Source: Clostridiales bacterium (lineage in GTDB: Bacteria > Bacillota > Clostridia > Christensenellales > Christensenellaceae). Taken from it: DNA of 12,775 nt. Under the pieces are notes generated by a model, which was not told the DNA's origin, did no database searches, and saw nothing but the letters and a program-made list of their open reading frames with translations. Both the position numbers and the translations under genes were made by a program. The stretch spans positions 1 through 12,775 of the forward strand of contig JAHZHM010000176.1 of assembly GCA_019420265.1 (NCBI GenBank), written 5' to 3'. Shown in pieces: positions 6,266 to 12,775 of the stretch; position 1 is the stretch's first letter; every line of letters begins with the position of its first letter.

Positions 6266-6844
6266 TTATTTGACGATCTCGCCCTGGCAGCCATTTCTGG
6301 CGATGAGCGAAGCGTTGGCTTCATCCGTATCCACATGCATGGCCAGCGCAAATTTCGGGCTGACGCGCACCACGCAATCCCCGAAGATCACCGGGCGATC
6401 CGTATCCACCTTCACCTGGACGATCTCCTTATCCTGCACGCCCAGCCGCTCTGCATCTTCCGGCGTCATATGGATATGCCGCTTGGCCACGATGAGGCCC
6501 TCGGAAAGCTCGACTTCGCCTGCCGGCCCTTTGAGCTTGATGGGAGCGCTGCCCGCCAAATCGCCGCTCTCGCGCACCGGCCCGATGGCGCCCAGCGTGA
6601 AGCAATCCGTCAGAGAGACTTCCACCTGGCTGGCCGGGCGGGTTGGCCCCAAAATGACGACATTGGCGATGGAGCGCTTGGGCCCGACGATCTCCACACG
6701 CTCTTCGCAGACAAACTGCCCCGGCTGGGAAAGATCGCGGACATATGTGAGCGTCTTGCCTTCGCCAAAGAGCTTTTCAACGTCTTCCTGGGTCAGGTGC
6801 ACATGACGCGCCGACACTTCAACTAAAAAAGATTTCTCGGACAT
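6266..6844 (-). CDS. pduL: PduL-type phosphotransacylase
   Basis: PduL enzymes interconvert acyl-CoA and acyl-phosphate, acetyl or propionyl depending on context, and are unrelated to Pta. The 192-residue protein has the two duplicated halves of the family: ARHVHL with H14 and H16, RPASQVEVSLTD at 69-80, RHIHM with H123 and H125, and the C-terminal RVSPKFALAMHVDTDEANA with H170. These histidines match the expected zinc ligands. There is no N-terminal extension of the type that targets PduL to microcompartments, and no microcompartment genes are nearby, so a cytosolic role in acetate or propionate metabolism is likely. AGGAGG precedes the ATG at a normal distance. It is transcribed alone from a promoter that overlaps the LysR stop codon. 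Confidence 0.93.
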   Translation of the reverse strand: MSEKSFLVEVSARHVHLTQEDVEKLFGEGKTLTYVRDLSQPGQFVCEERVEIVGPKRSIANVVILGPTRPASQVEVSLTDCFTLGAIGPVRESGDLAGSAPIKLKGPAGEVELSEGLIVAKRHIHMTPEDAERLGVQDKEIVQVKVDTDRPVIFGDCVVRVSPKFALAMHVDTDEANASLIARNGCQGEIVK

Positions 6845-6882
6845 AAGTTTCCTCCTTGGATGACATACCTTTTGATAATTTT

Positions 6883-6911
6883 ATTGTCTTATACTCACCC
6901 GAATTTGTCAA
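6883..6911 (-). promoter_or_regulatory. Sigma-A promoter of pduL
   Basis: On the minus strand a perfect TTGACA (6906-6911) is followed after 17 bases by GACAAT (6883-6888). The -35 box overlaps the TGA stop of the upstream LysR gene, so pduL has its own promoter even though the two genes lie close together on the same strand. Confidence 0.7.
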
Positions 6912-7789
6912 CTATATTCTCTTTGCAGCTGCTCTGCCGCCGCCTCCAGAAAGCGCCGGGCCGCCGGAGAGAGCTGCTCCCCCTGCCGGGCGGCGATGCC
7001 TAAAACCCGGCAGTGCTGCTGCTCCAGCGGGCGAATCTGCACATCCGCCCGGGTTTTCTCTGCCAGCAGGCGCGACATGAGCGTTACGCCAAGCCCCGCC
7101 TCCACCATCGCAAAAATCGTCTCATCGCCCTTAATGCGATATCGAATTTGCGGCTGCGGCAGCCCCTCTTCTGTGATCACGCGCAGCACTTCCTCATCCG
7201 CTCCCTCGCAGGGGCTGAGAAACGGCTCACGAATCAGCAGCTCTGCGGGAACCTTCTCAAATGCACAGAGCGGATGATTCTGGGGCAAAATTGCCATGAC
7301 GGGATCCTCTGCAATCGGGAAAAATTCAAACCCCTCGGGCACCGGCGCGGAGAAAAAGCCCAAATCGATCTCTCCCTGCACCAGCCACTTCCAAACTTCC
7401 CCGCGGTTGCCCTCAGAGAGCTGAATAGAGATGCCGGGGTATTGCTGTGAAAAATCCCCGATCACCTTGGGCATCCAATGCATGGAAACGCTGTAGAAAG
7501 CGCCGATGCGCACAGCGCCCTCCTCTACCCCGGAAATTTTGGCGGCCAGTTCTAACACGCTGCGCTCTCCCAGCTCGATCTGCCGCAGATAGGGCAAAAG
7601 CTTTTTGGCATTTTCCGTAGGCAAAACCGCATCTTTTCCGCGCTGCAATAGCGCAAAGCCAAATTCCCGCTCCAAGGCGCGGATCATATGGCTGATGCCT
7701 GGCTGAGAATAGCCCAGCGTCTGGGCGGCTTTGGTCAGACTGCCCTTTGCAATGGTTTCCAAAAGCGCCCTATATTTGATCGTATCCAT
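6908..7789 (-). CDS. LysR-family transcriptional regulator
   Basis: A 293-residue regulator of normal LysR length. The N-terminal winged helix-turn-helix spans about 1-60, with SLTKAAQTLGYSQPGISHMI as the recognition helix region. An effector-binding domain begins near residue 90 (GAVRIGAFYSVS) and includes DLGFFSAP and the GDETIFAMVEAGLGVTL segment. The ATG at 7789 is chosen because AGGAG lies five bases upstream. The ATG at 7804 has no ribosome site and lies inside the inverted repeat that is probably the operator. It is divergent from an EamA transporter gene, a common LysR arrangement, and that transporter is its most likely target. Its effector is unknown. Confidence 0.93.
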   Translation of the reverse strand: MDTIKYRALLETIAKGSLTKAAQTLGYSQPGISHMIRALEREFGFALLQRGKDAVLPTENAKKLLPYLRQIELGERSVLELAAKISGVEEGAVRIGAFYSVSMHWMPKVIGDFSQQYPGISIQLSEGNRGEVWKWLVQGEIDLGFFSAPVPEGFEFFPIAEDPVMAILPQNHPLCAFEKVPAELLIREPFLSPCEGADEEVLRVITEEGLPQPQIRYRIKGDETIFAMVEAGLGVTLMSRLLAEKTRADVQIRPLEQQHCRVLGIAARQGEQLSPAARRFLEAAAEQLQREYS

Positions 7790-7800
7790 GTTCTCTCCTA

Positions 7801-7828
7801 TCATTCAAAATCAGAATGAACTCTATTC
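7801..7828. promoter_or_regulatory. LysR-type operator between the divergent genes
   Basis: TCATTC (7801-7806) and GAATGA (7814-7819) are perfect arms around seven bases, and the pair contains a T-N11-A LysR box (T7804 to A7816). A further ATTC at 7825-7828 makes ATTC/GAAT/ATTC half-sites that repeat every 11 bases, about one helical turn. The site lies just upstream of the transporter's -35 box and immediately ahead of the LysR start codon, so it fits both autoregulation and target control. Confidence 0.55.
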
Positions 7829-7839
7829 CGCACATTCAG

Positions 7840-7868
7840 TTTACTTATTTCCCTCTCCATTGTATAAT
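7840..7868 (+). promoter_or_regulatory. Sigma-A promoter of the EamA transporter
   Basis: TTTACT (7840-7845) and a perfect TATAAT (7863-7868) are 17 bases apart. Transcription should begin near 7875, giving a leader of about 60 bases. The LysR-type half-sites end just upstream of the -35 box, as expected for an activator. Confidence 0.7.
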
Positions 7869-7935
7869 GATCTCATTGTTGCTGCAAGCCCCCGGCAAAA
7901 AGGCCGCTTGCAAGCCAAAACGATGGGAGAACAAC

Positions 7936-8820
7936 ATGAATCCATATAAAAAAAGCTTGATTCTTCTGCATCTGGGAACCTTTCTTTGCGCGCTTTCCGG
8001 CGTTTTCGGAAAGCTGCTGGCGCTGCCTTCCCTGATCATCACCCTAGGGCGCGTTTTCTTTTCCGCGCTGGCCCTGCTGCTCATCCTGCTGGCCGGGCGC
8101 AAGCGCATTCGCCTGGAGAGCAAGAAGGATTTCTTTGGCCTGGCGGCGCTGGGCGTGCTATTGGCTGTGCACTGGGCTTCCTTTTATGAGGCGATTCAGC
8201 TCTCGACGGTTGCACTGGGCCTGCTCTCCTTCTCGACATTCCCCGTATTCGTTACATTTCTGGAGCCGCTCTTCTTCCGGCAAAAACTGCGGTTGGAAAA
8301 TGTCATCGTGGCGCTCATCGTCTTTGCAGGGATTGCTGTGGTCGTTCCGGAATTTAAGCTGGAAAACCAGGCCACCAAGGGAATTCTGCTGGGCATTTTT
8401 TCCGGCTTTACTTACGCCATTTTGGCCCTCTTCAACAAGCGCTTCACCGGGAAATACTCGGGCACGCAGATCAGCTTTTATGAGCACACTTTCTCCTGCA
8501 TTGCGCTGCTGCCTTTTCTCTTTGTATACCGCCCGGCGCTGACGCCGCGGGACATTGGCCTTTTGGCGCTGCTGGGTGTCGTCTTTACCGGCGTGGCCCA
8601 AAGCCTATACGTCTCCTCGCTGCGCCATATCTCTGCGCGGATGGCCGGCATCGTCAGCTGCCTGGAACCCATCTACAGCACGCTCTTCGCATTCCTCTTT
8701 CTGCATGAGACGCCTGCCCTGCGCGACTACATCGGCGCCGCCATCGTCCTTGGGGCTGTTGTCTACTCGACGCTTCGGGCAAACAAAGCACAAGAGCCTG
8801 CCCCAAAGGCCGAAACATAA
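7936..8820 (+). CDS. EamA/DMT-family transporter (two domains)
   Basis: A 294-residue inner-membrane transporter with two EamA units (about 8-136 and 147-281), consistent with ten helices. Family features include HWASFYEAIQLSTVALG in the first unit and GVAQSLYVSSLRH, then SCLEPIYSTLFAFLFLHE in the second. Members export metabolites, amino acids or drugs; the substrate here is unknown. The ATG at 7936 follows GGGAG at 7925-7929. Upstream ATGs from 7816 would overlap the operator and promoter and are rejected. It is divergent from the LysR gene, which probably regulates it. No U-tract terminator follows the TAA stop. Confidence 0.92.
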   Translation: MNPYKKSLILLHLGTFLCALSGVFGKLLALPSLIITLGRVFFSALALLLILLAGRKRIRLESKKDFFGLAALGVLLAVHWASFYEAIQLSTVALGLLSFSTFPVFVTFLEPLFFRQKLRLENVIVALIVFAGIAVVVPEFKLENQATKGILLGIFSGFTYAILALFNKRFTGKYSGTQISFYEHTFSCIALLPFLFVYRPALTPRDIGLLALLGVVFTGVAQSLYVSSLRHISARMAGIVSCLEPIYSTLFAFLFLHETPALRDYIGAAIVLGAVVYSTLRANKAQEPAPKAET

Positions 8821-8847
8821 GCTTGCCTTTCTCTTGGCGGCAAAGCG

Positions 8848-8856
8848 TGCTAAAAT
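8848..8856 (+). promoter_or_regulatory. Extended -10 promoter of the DUF2752 gene
   Basis: TGCTAAAAT is an extended -10 element with TAAAAT at 8851-8856; the -35 region is weak. It shares CTTTCTCTT, the 12-base spacing and TGCTAWAATAAA with the promoter at 1184-1216. Transcription should begin near 8863, about 45 bases before the ATG at 8910. Confidence 0.5.
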
Positions 8857-8909
8857 AAAGCCAAGTGGTGTGGCCTGCGCCGCTTCATTCTGACTTAAAA
8901 GGAGGCGCC

Positions 8910-9251
8910 ATGGGAGTTTTCAGCAAGCGCTATGCGCATAAATGGATGATTTTAGCTCTGTGCGCGGCTCTGGTGGCTCTGCTGGCTATTTCGGGCATCG
9001 GCTGCCCGTTTTACCGCCTCTGCGGCATCCCCTGCCCTGGCTGCGGGATGACCCGGGCATTTCTCGCCTGCCTGCGCCTGGATTTTGCGGCCGCCTGGCG
9101 ATACCATCCAATGGTCTTTTCCCTGCCCTATCTGCTGGCGCTCTTTTGGCGGGATGGGGCCGTCTTTGCGGACAGGCGCTGGAATATCGGTGTGCTCGCC
9201 CTGGTTTGCATGGGTTTTTTGGCGCAATATCTCTGGAAGTTATTTTGTTAA
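8910..9251 (+). CDS. DUF2752 membrane protein
   Basis: A 113-residue protein with three hydrophobic segments (about 12-30, 68-80 and 92-110). The diagnostic family motif is GIPCPGCGMTRA at 39-50, preceded by GCPFYRLC and followed by the conserved HP at 66-67. The four cysteines (C32, C38, C42 and C45) could bind metal or form a redox pair, but no member has a settled function that I know of. GGAGG five bases before the ATG at 8910 fixes the start; the ORF can be extended upstream to 8865 but that start has no ribosome site. In other genomes DUF2752 genes often lie beside TM2-domain genes, and here the next gene encodes one, though each has its own promoter. Confidence 0.9.
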   Translation: MGVFSKRYAHKWMILALCAALVALLAISGIGCPFYRLCGIPCPGCGMTRAFLACLRLDFAAAWRYHPMVFSLPYLLALFWRDGAVFADRRWNIGVLALVCMGFLAQYLWKLFC

Positions 9252-9268
9252 CCTGCGATGCAAATCAG

Positions 9269-9301
9269 CGCAGTCTTTTCCTAGAAAGGCTGCGTTTTTT
9301 T
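9269..9301 (+). terminator. Intrinsic terminator of the DUF2752 gene
   Basis: CGCAGTCTTT (9270-9279) pairs with AAAGGCTGCG (9286-9295), with one wobble pair, around a 6-base loop. Six T residues follow directly. It lies about 18 bases after the TAA stop. Confidence 0.92.
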
Positions 9302-9362
9302 GTGTGCCCGGGTTTTTTCGCGTTTGTTTCTTCCATTTACTTGGTATATTTTTCATTTTTTA

Positions 9363-9391
9363 TTTACAATGGGCATTTTTATAACTATAAT
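9363..9391 (+). promoter_or_regulatory. Sigma-A promoter of the TM2 gene
   Basis: TTTACA (9363-9368) and TATAAT (9386-9391) are 17 bases apart in an A+T-rich stretch. Transcription should begin near 9398, about 35 bases before the start codon. Confidence 0.75.
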
Positions 9392-9435
9392 GAGATTAAA
9401 CTTAGTAGAAGCATTTTATGAGGAGGAACAACGTG

Positions 9436-9903
9436 ATGTTTTGCAGAAACTGTGGCCAGCCCATGGATGAGATGGCGGCTTTTTGCACACACTGCGGCGC
9501 AGGCAAGGGAACGGGAAGCGCCTATTGCCCAAACTGCGGAAGTGCTGTCGACCCCAATGCTGTCGTCTGCGTCAAATGCGGCGTTGCCCTTGGAAACATG
9601 GGATATCAGAATCAGCAGAATCAGGGAAACTACAACCCCTATCAGCAGCAGAGCTATAACCCCAATTTCAACCAGTCTGGCCAGCCCTTAAAATCCAAGC
9701 TGGCGGCCGGCCTTTTGGGCATTTTCCTTGGCGGCTTTGGTGTGCACAGCTTTTACCTTGGCTATGCGGGCAAGGGCGTTGCGCAGATTATCGTCTCTCT
9801 CGTTACCTGCGGCGTGGGCTCTCTTTGGGGCTTCATCGAGGGCATTCTCATCCTGACGGGCAGCATCTCTCAGGATGCCAACGGCAATCCGCTTGCCGAT
9901 TAA
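9436..9903 (+). CDS. TM2-domain protein with two zinc ribbons
   Basis: A 155-residue membrane protein in three parts. Two zinc ribbons come first, each with CxxC, ten bases of spacing and CxxC (C3/C6/C17/C20 and C31/C34/C45/C48). A linker rich in Q, N, Y and P spans about 56-84. A TM2 domain at about 85-143 forms two membrane helices, with the family's GGFGVHSFYLGYAGKG turn between them. The role is unknown; zinc-ribbon plus TM2 proteins are widespread in Firmicutes. AGGAGG at 9421-9426 points to either the ATG at 9436 or the GTG at 9433; the ATG gives the usual MFC start. The gene is monocistronic, with a good promoter and a strong terminator shared with the convergent neighbour. Confidence 0.92.
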   Translation: MFCRNCGQPMDEMAAFCTHCGAGKGTGSAYCPNCGSAVDPNAVVCVKCGVALGNMGYQNQQNQGNYNPYQQQSYNPNFNQSGQPLKSKLAAGLLGIFLGGFGVHSFYLGYAGKGVAQIIVSLVTCGVGSLWGFIEGILILTGSISQDANGNPLAD

Positions 9904-9914
9904 GTTTTTGCTGA

Positions 9915-9949
9915 AAATAAAAAGGAGCGCAGTGCGCTCCTTTTTATTT
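9915..9949. terminator. Bidirectional terminator between convergent genes
   Basis: A perfect 16-base stem (9915-9930 with 9934-9949) has a GGAGCGC/GCGCTCC core, an AGT loop and A/T-rich flanks that give a U-tract on both strands. It serves the TM2 gene from the left and the anti-sigma gene from the right, and lies 12-15 bases beyond each stop. Confidence 0.95.
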
Positions 9950-9960
9950 GCTTGTTTTGC

Positions 9961-10725
9961 CTAAATTTCTGCTTTTAGGCCGATGAGCTGCTCATAGAGC
10001 CAATCCACGCAAACCCCTTTGGTATTCACCTCCACCAGCACATCCCCATAGAGCACGCCAAAGCGCATGCGCATCTCGCTGGCATTTTTCGAGTCTCCCA
10101 GATAGCAGACTCTGCTGGCAACTGCCTGCCTCGTCAGCTCCTGGACTTGGAAAATCGGGCAATCTACAATTTCCATCAGCGCTTCCGGGACGGATTCGCA
10201 AAGCGGAAAGGAATAGAGCCCAAGATCGTAGCTTTGGGGTGCGTCGATCGAGGCGACGCGGGAAGCCACAGACTGCCGATAGAGCGAGACCTTCCAATCG
10301 ATTTGCCCCTCTCCCTGCTGCCCTTGTGTCCAGACGCTAGAAAGGAAGCTATTTTCCCCATCCTCATGCCAGAGAATGGGCTCTGGGGCATAGCCCGCCG
10401 GCGCCTTTTGCAGCAGATATGCTCCCAAAGGCTGAACTTCCAGCGCCTCCTGCAATTCCAGCTTCTGGTCGCTCTCAAGGTTTTTCTTCTCCCCCTCTAT
10501 GGCCGAGCTGGGCGCCGGGCTGGCGGGGGGCGTCTGGATTTCTGGCTGGGCAGAGGGCATGTGCCCCGGCAAAGCCAGCGCGGCCAGCGCCAGCAGGCAC
10601 AGGCAGGCAGCTGCCGAGCCCCATGCTCTCCAGCGCAGGGCGGGCTTTCTGCTCCTTTCGCTGCGCTCCAAAAGCTCGTGATCGATTGAAGAAAAGCTCT
10701 CGTAGAGAGCAAATTTTTTTGTCAT
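9961..10725 (-). CDS. Probable membrane anti-sigma factor
   Basis: A 254-residue protein with a charged N-terminal cytoplasmic segment (about 1-32), a single membrane helix at about 33-53 rich in A and L, a proline-rich stretch at about 60-80 and a large extracytoplasmic domain. This topology, and the ATGA overlap with the upstream ECF-like sigma gene, point to a membrane-bound antagonist of that sigma factor. No named anti-sigma domain is obvious, so the role rests on context. The ATG at 10725 is the overlap start and is preceded by GGAGGG inside the sigma gene. Longer readings would lie entirely inside the sigma gene. It ends at the bidirectional terminator. Confidence 0.75.
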   Translation of the reverse strand: MTKKFALYESFSSIDHELLERSERSRKPALRWRAWGSAAACLCLLALAALALPGHMPSAQPEIQTPPASPAPSSAIEGEKKNLESDQKLELQEALEVQPLGAYLLQKAPAGYAPEPILWHEDGENSFLSSVWTQGQQGEGQIDWKVSLYRQSVASRVASIDAPQSYDLGLYSFPLCESVPEALMEIVDCPIFQVQELTRQAVASRVCYLGDSKNASEMRMRFGVLYGDVLVEVNTKGVCVDWLYEQLIGLKAEI

Positions 10726-11279
10726 ACCAATCCCTCCATTTTCAGATAGTCCTTTAGTTTTTTCCGCACCCGGTTGAGTATGACGGACGCATGATGGGAG
10801 GTGATCCCATATCTGGCTGCGATCTCCGCAATTGGCTCGGAATAAAAATACCGCCGCAAAAACAGGTTGCACTCCCGCTCGGGCAGAGCGTGCGCAAAAC
10901 GATTGATTGCGCCGCCCAGCTCTTTTGCCATATACGCGGATTCCGCGCCATCCGGATCGCCCAGGCAGCTCGCCAGCTCTTCCAGAATCAGCGGAACTTC
11001 TCCGCCGCCGCGCTTTTGCGCAGTTTTGGCTTGATACTGATTCAGCGAAAGATTTCTCGTGATCTTGGCCAAAAACAGCTTGAGATTGGCCGGGCGCTCA
11101 GGCGGAATGGCGCGCCACGCCCTCAGCCAGGTATCGTTGACGCATTCCTTTGCGTCTTCCTGATTCTGCAAAATACGCTGCGCAATGGCCAAGCAATAGC
11201 TCCCATATTTTGCGTTGGATTCGCAAATCGCCTGCTCATCTCTTTTTAGGTAAGCCGCTAGAATCTGTTCATCCGTCAT
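10722..11279 (-). CDS. ECF-type sigma-70 family RNA polymerase sigma factor
   Basis: A 185-residue sigma factor of a type common in Clostridia. Region 2 spans about 22-60 and carries EDAKECVNDTWLRAWRAIPP, with conserved FLAKITRNLSLNQY after it. Region 4 spans about 130-178, with LPERECNLFLRRYFY and an EIAARYGIT helix-turn-helix. The start at 11279 has AGGAG about nine bases upstream. The TGA stop overlaps the ATG of the next gene (ATGA), so the pair is translationally coupled. These sigma factors usually control their own operon and envelope or stress genes. I see no convincing promoter upstream, but a TGAAA-N5-TTTCA dyad lies at 11304-11318. Confidence 0.92.
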   Translation of the reverse strand: MTDEQILAAYLKRDEQAICESNAKYGSYCLAIAQRILQNQEDAKECVNDTWLRAWRAIPPERPANLKLFLAKITRNLSLNQYQAKTAQKRGGGEVPLILEELASCLGDPDGAESAYMAKELGGAINRFAHALPERECNLFLRRYFYSEPIAEIAARYGITSHHASVILNRVRKKLKDYLKMEGLV

Positions 11280-11303
11280 ACGCGCGCTCCTTTCTGCACA
11301 GTT

Positions 11304-11318
11304 TGAAAAGGCCTTTCA
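11304..11318. promoter_or_regulatory. Dyad in the sigma factor leader
   Basis: TGAAA and TTTCA pair around AGGCC, giving a near-palindrome with GGCC at its centre. It lies about 25-40 bases before the sigma start codon and could be a regulator site or a small hairpin. Chance occurrence cannot be excluded. Confidence 0.25.
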
Positions 11319-11332
11319 CTTAATAAGACAGC

Positions 11333-11392
11333 AAAAAGCCGCCAAAGTCACAGAAGGAATTTTTTCCATCTCTGCGCCAATGGCGGCTTTGC
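11333..11392 (-). terminator. Nested hairpin terminator of the thyA-folA operon
   Basis: AAAGCCGCCA (11335-11344) and TGGCGGCTTT (11381-11390) form a perfect 10-base outer stem. Inside, CAGA/TCTG and GGAA/TTCC (11351-11359 with 11364-11374) pair again. On the minus strand the stem begins about 35 bases after the folA stop and is followed by TTTTTG, so it separates thyA-folA from the sigma gene. The folded interior is larger than a simple terminator needs. Confidence 0.75.
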
Positions 11393-11424
11393 CCTTCTAT
11401 TTGAAGTAGTTTCTCTGCCACGCC

Positions 11425-11904
11425 CTATTCTTTTCTCCGATACTCACAGAAGCAAAAGCCCAGCCCATCGCTCTGCTGCCGCGGGCTTTGCTCTGCCAAA
11501 AAAAACTCCTCGGATTCATCCAGGTTGGGAAAGAAAGTATCCGCATCGAACGCCGCATCCCATTTTGTAACGAAAATTCGGTTGGTATAGGGGAGCAGCA
11601 GCCGATAGATCTCCCCGCCGCCGATGACAAACGCATCCTCCTTCTGTTCGCCCAGCAGGGCAAACAGCGCCGGAACATCTGCTGCGACCTCGGCCCTCGG
11701 CGCACAAAAACCGCCGCGGGAGAGCACGATATTGCGCCGCCCGGGCAGCGCGCCCGGCAGGGATTCAAACGTCTTTCTGCCCATCACAACCGCATGGCCG
11801 CGCGTGGTTTCCCGAAAGAATTTCATATCTTCGCGCACCCGAACCAGCAGCCCGCCGTCTTTTCCGATCCCCCAGTTTTGATCTGCCGATAAAATTGCCT
11901 GCAT
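11425..11904 (-). CDS. folA: Dihydrofolate reductase
   Basis: Reduces dihydrofolate to tetrahydrofolate with NADPH, restoring the cofactor oxidised by ThyA. The 159-residue length is normal. Motifs are NWGIGKDG at 10-17, the catalytic acid D26 in REDMKFF, MGRKTFESLP at 41-50 with the NADPH-binding GRKT, and VIGGGEIY at 93-100. The usual LPW of the early loop is replaced by LLVRV, and the proline before the acidic residue is an arginine. The ATG at 11904 follows the thyA stop by one base; the longer ORF to 12000 would lie inside thyA in another frame. No strong ribosome site precedes it, so translation is probably coupled to thyA. Confidence 0.93.
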   Translation of the reverse strand: MQAILSADQNWGIGKDGGLLVRVREDMKFFRETTRGHAVVMGRKTFESLPGALPGRRNIVLSRGGFCAPRAEVAADVPALFALLGEQKEDAFVIGGGEIYRLLLPYTNRIFVTKWDAAFDADTFFPNLDESEEFFLAEQSPRQQSDGLGFCFCEYRRKE

Positions 11905-11905
11905 G

Positions 11906-12736
11906 CTACACCGCCACCGGGATTTTCCCCACGCCGCCGCAGTTCTGATAATCCTCCAGCCAGACGTTTTCCGTATTGAATGCGTAGAAATCCGCAACAT
12001 CTTCCTGTATGCAAAGCTTTGGCGCGTCGTATCCTTCCCGCTCCATCAGCTTCTCGATGATGGGCACATGCCGGTCGTAGATATGCGCATCCGCGATGAC
12101 ATGCACAAGCTCTCCGGCCTTCAGGCCGCTGGCCTTGGCGATCATGGCGAGCAGCGCCGCATATTGGCAGACATTCCAGCTGTTTGCCGTGAGCATATCC
12201 TGCGAGCGCTGATTCAAAATGGCATTGAGCGTATCGCCGCTGACGTTGAACGTCATGCTATAGGCGCAGGGATAGAGGTTCATCTCGTGCAGATCGGCGA
12301 AATTGTAGATGCTCGTCATGATCCTTCTGCTCTGCGGGTTATGCTTCAAATCATACAGCACACGATCCACCTGATCGAACTGCCCTTCAGCATACTGATG
12401 CTTGACGCCCAGCTGATAGCCATATGCCTTGCCGATGCTGCCCTGCTCATCTGCCCAGGCATCCCAAATATGGCTGGAAAGATCGTGGATATTGTTGGAT
12501 TTTTTCTGCCAGATCCAGAAAATTTCATCCAAGGCCGCTTTAAAATTGATCTTGCGGATGGTTTGAATGGGAAATTCCTCCTGGAGGTGATAGCGGTTGA
12601 CGATGCCAAACAGCTTGATGGTATGCGCGGGTGCGCCATCCTCCCATCTGGGGCGCACGGGGCCATCCGTATCCCATACACCGTTTTGCAAAATATCCTT
12701 GCAGTTTTGCAAAAAAATCTGATCTGCTCTGCTCAT
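11906..12736 (-). CDS. thyA: Thymidylate synthase
   Basis: Methylates dUMP to dTMP using methylene-tetrahydrofolate, leaving dihydrofolate. The 276-residue protein has the nucleophile C157 (YPCAYS), the phosphate-binding RRIMTS at 137-142, NQRSQD at 175-180 with R177, N188 in the SWNVCQYA segment, and the HIYDRH nucleotide-binding motif at 218-223. The His that usually follows the catalytic Cys is Ala here, and the segment after QRSxD differs from the usual LGxPFN. The ATG at 12736 has AGGAGG eight bases upstream. It is the first gene of a two-gene operon with folA, which supplies the matching reductase. Confidence 0.95.
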   Translation of the reverse strand: MSRADQIFLQNCKDILQNGVWDTDGPVRPRWEDGAPAHTIKLFGIVNRYHLQEEFPIQTIRKINFKAALDEIFWIWQKKSNNIHDLSSHIWDAWADEQGSIGKAYGYQLGVKHQYAEGQFDQVDRVLYDLKHNPQSRRIMTSIYNFADLHEMNLYPCAYSMTFNVSGDTLNAILNQRSQDMLTANSWNVCQYAALLAMIAKASGLKAGELVHVIADAHIYDRHVPIIEKLMEREGYDAPKLCIQEDVADFYAFNTENVWLEDYQNCGGVGKIPVAV

Positions 12737-12765
12737 CGCTTCCGCCTCCTTCGTGTGTTTTTCCC

Positions 12766-12774
12766 AGTATAGCA
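12766..12774 (-). promoter_or_regulatory. Extended -10 promoter of thyA-folA
   Basis: On the minus strand TGCTATACT is an extended -10 element with TATACT at 12766-12771, about 30 bases before the thyA start codon. The -35 region lies outside the window. Confidence 0.6.
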
Positions 12775-12775
12775 G

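Noticed and set aside
6191-6826. 211-codon plus-strand ORF opposite pduL
   Set aside because: It is the complement of a well-supported pduL gene, runs through the pduL terminator, and has no ribosome site.
8942-9421. 159-codon plus-strand ORF overlapping the DUF2752 gene in another frame
   Set aside because: It would run through the intrinsic terminator and the TM2 promoter, and the DUF2752 frame carries the diagnostic PCPGCGMTRA motif.
9252-9435. Further gene between the DUF2752 and TM2 genes
   Set aside because: The gap is fully explained by a terminator at 9269-9301 and a promoter at 9363-9391, with no ribosome site or open frame of its own.
11903-12772. 289-codon plus-strand ORF opposite thyA
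   Set aside because: It mirrors thyA almost end to end; thyA has all its catalytic motifs and a strong ribosome site.

Overview
The window looks like ordinary chromosome from a Gram-positive, gut-type Clostridia bacterium. The signs are strong AGGAGG-type ribosome sites, sigma-A promoters with TTGACA/TATAAT or extended -10 boxes, U-tract hairpin terminators, and typical clostridial gene families: an ECF-like sigma/anti-sigma pair, a C_GCAxxG_C_C protein, a TM2/zinc-ribbon protein and a DUF2752 protein. Base composition is fairly G+C-rich, except for an A+T-richer patch at about 5200-6200. I cannot name a genus.

Layout. (1) 1-1121: a minus-strand membrane protein of unknown function with its own promoter and terminator. 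(2) 1203-1382: a strongly folded intergenic segment behind an extended -10 promoter, probably a structured RNA or a long pepT leader. (3) 1434-4386: a tight plus-strand run of pepT (tripeptidase), a YjbR/MmcQ-like protein, a C_GCAxxG_C_C redox-type protein, a TrmO-family tRNA methyltransferase gene broken by one in-frame amber codon, and a small EamA-type transporter. (4) 4481-5179: an AlkD-like DNA alkylation repair protein. (5) 5180-6265: an A+T-rich patch with an XRE regulator, several hairpins and a 330-base gap without a convincing gene. (6) 6266-8820: minus-strand pduL and a LysR regulator, the latter divergent from an EamA transporter, with a LysR-type operator between them. (7) 8910-9903: a DUF2752 membrane protein and a TM2/zinc-ribbon protein, each with its own promoter and terminator. 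(8) 9961-12775: minus-strand genes, which in transcription order are thyA, folA, a strong terminator, an ECF-like sigma factor and its probable membrane anti-sigma factor.

How the genes work together. ThyA consumes methylene-tetrahydrofolate and makes dihydrofolate, which FolA reduces again, so the pair is a classic thymidylate cycle. The sigma factor and its partner overlap by 4 bases (ATGA) and probably form a membrane signalling switch. The LysR protein probably controls the divergent transporter. PduL suggests acetyl-CoA or propionyl-CoA to acyl-phosphate conversion without a microcompartment, since it carries no N-terminal extension.

I see no phage, IS element, CRISPR array, rRNA or tRNA, and no clear new multi-gene system. 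The items most worth a second look are the folded RNA candidate upstream of pepT, the single-codon interruption of the TrmO gene, the LysR operator, and the unexplained 5936-6265 gap.
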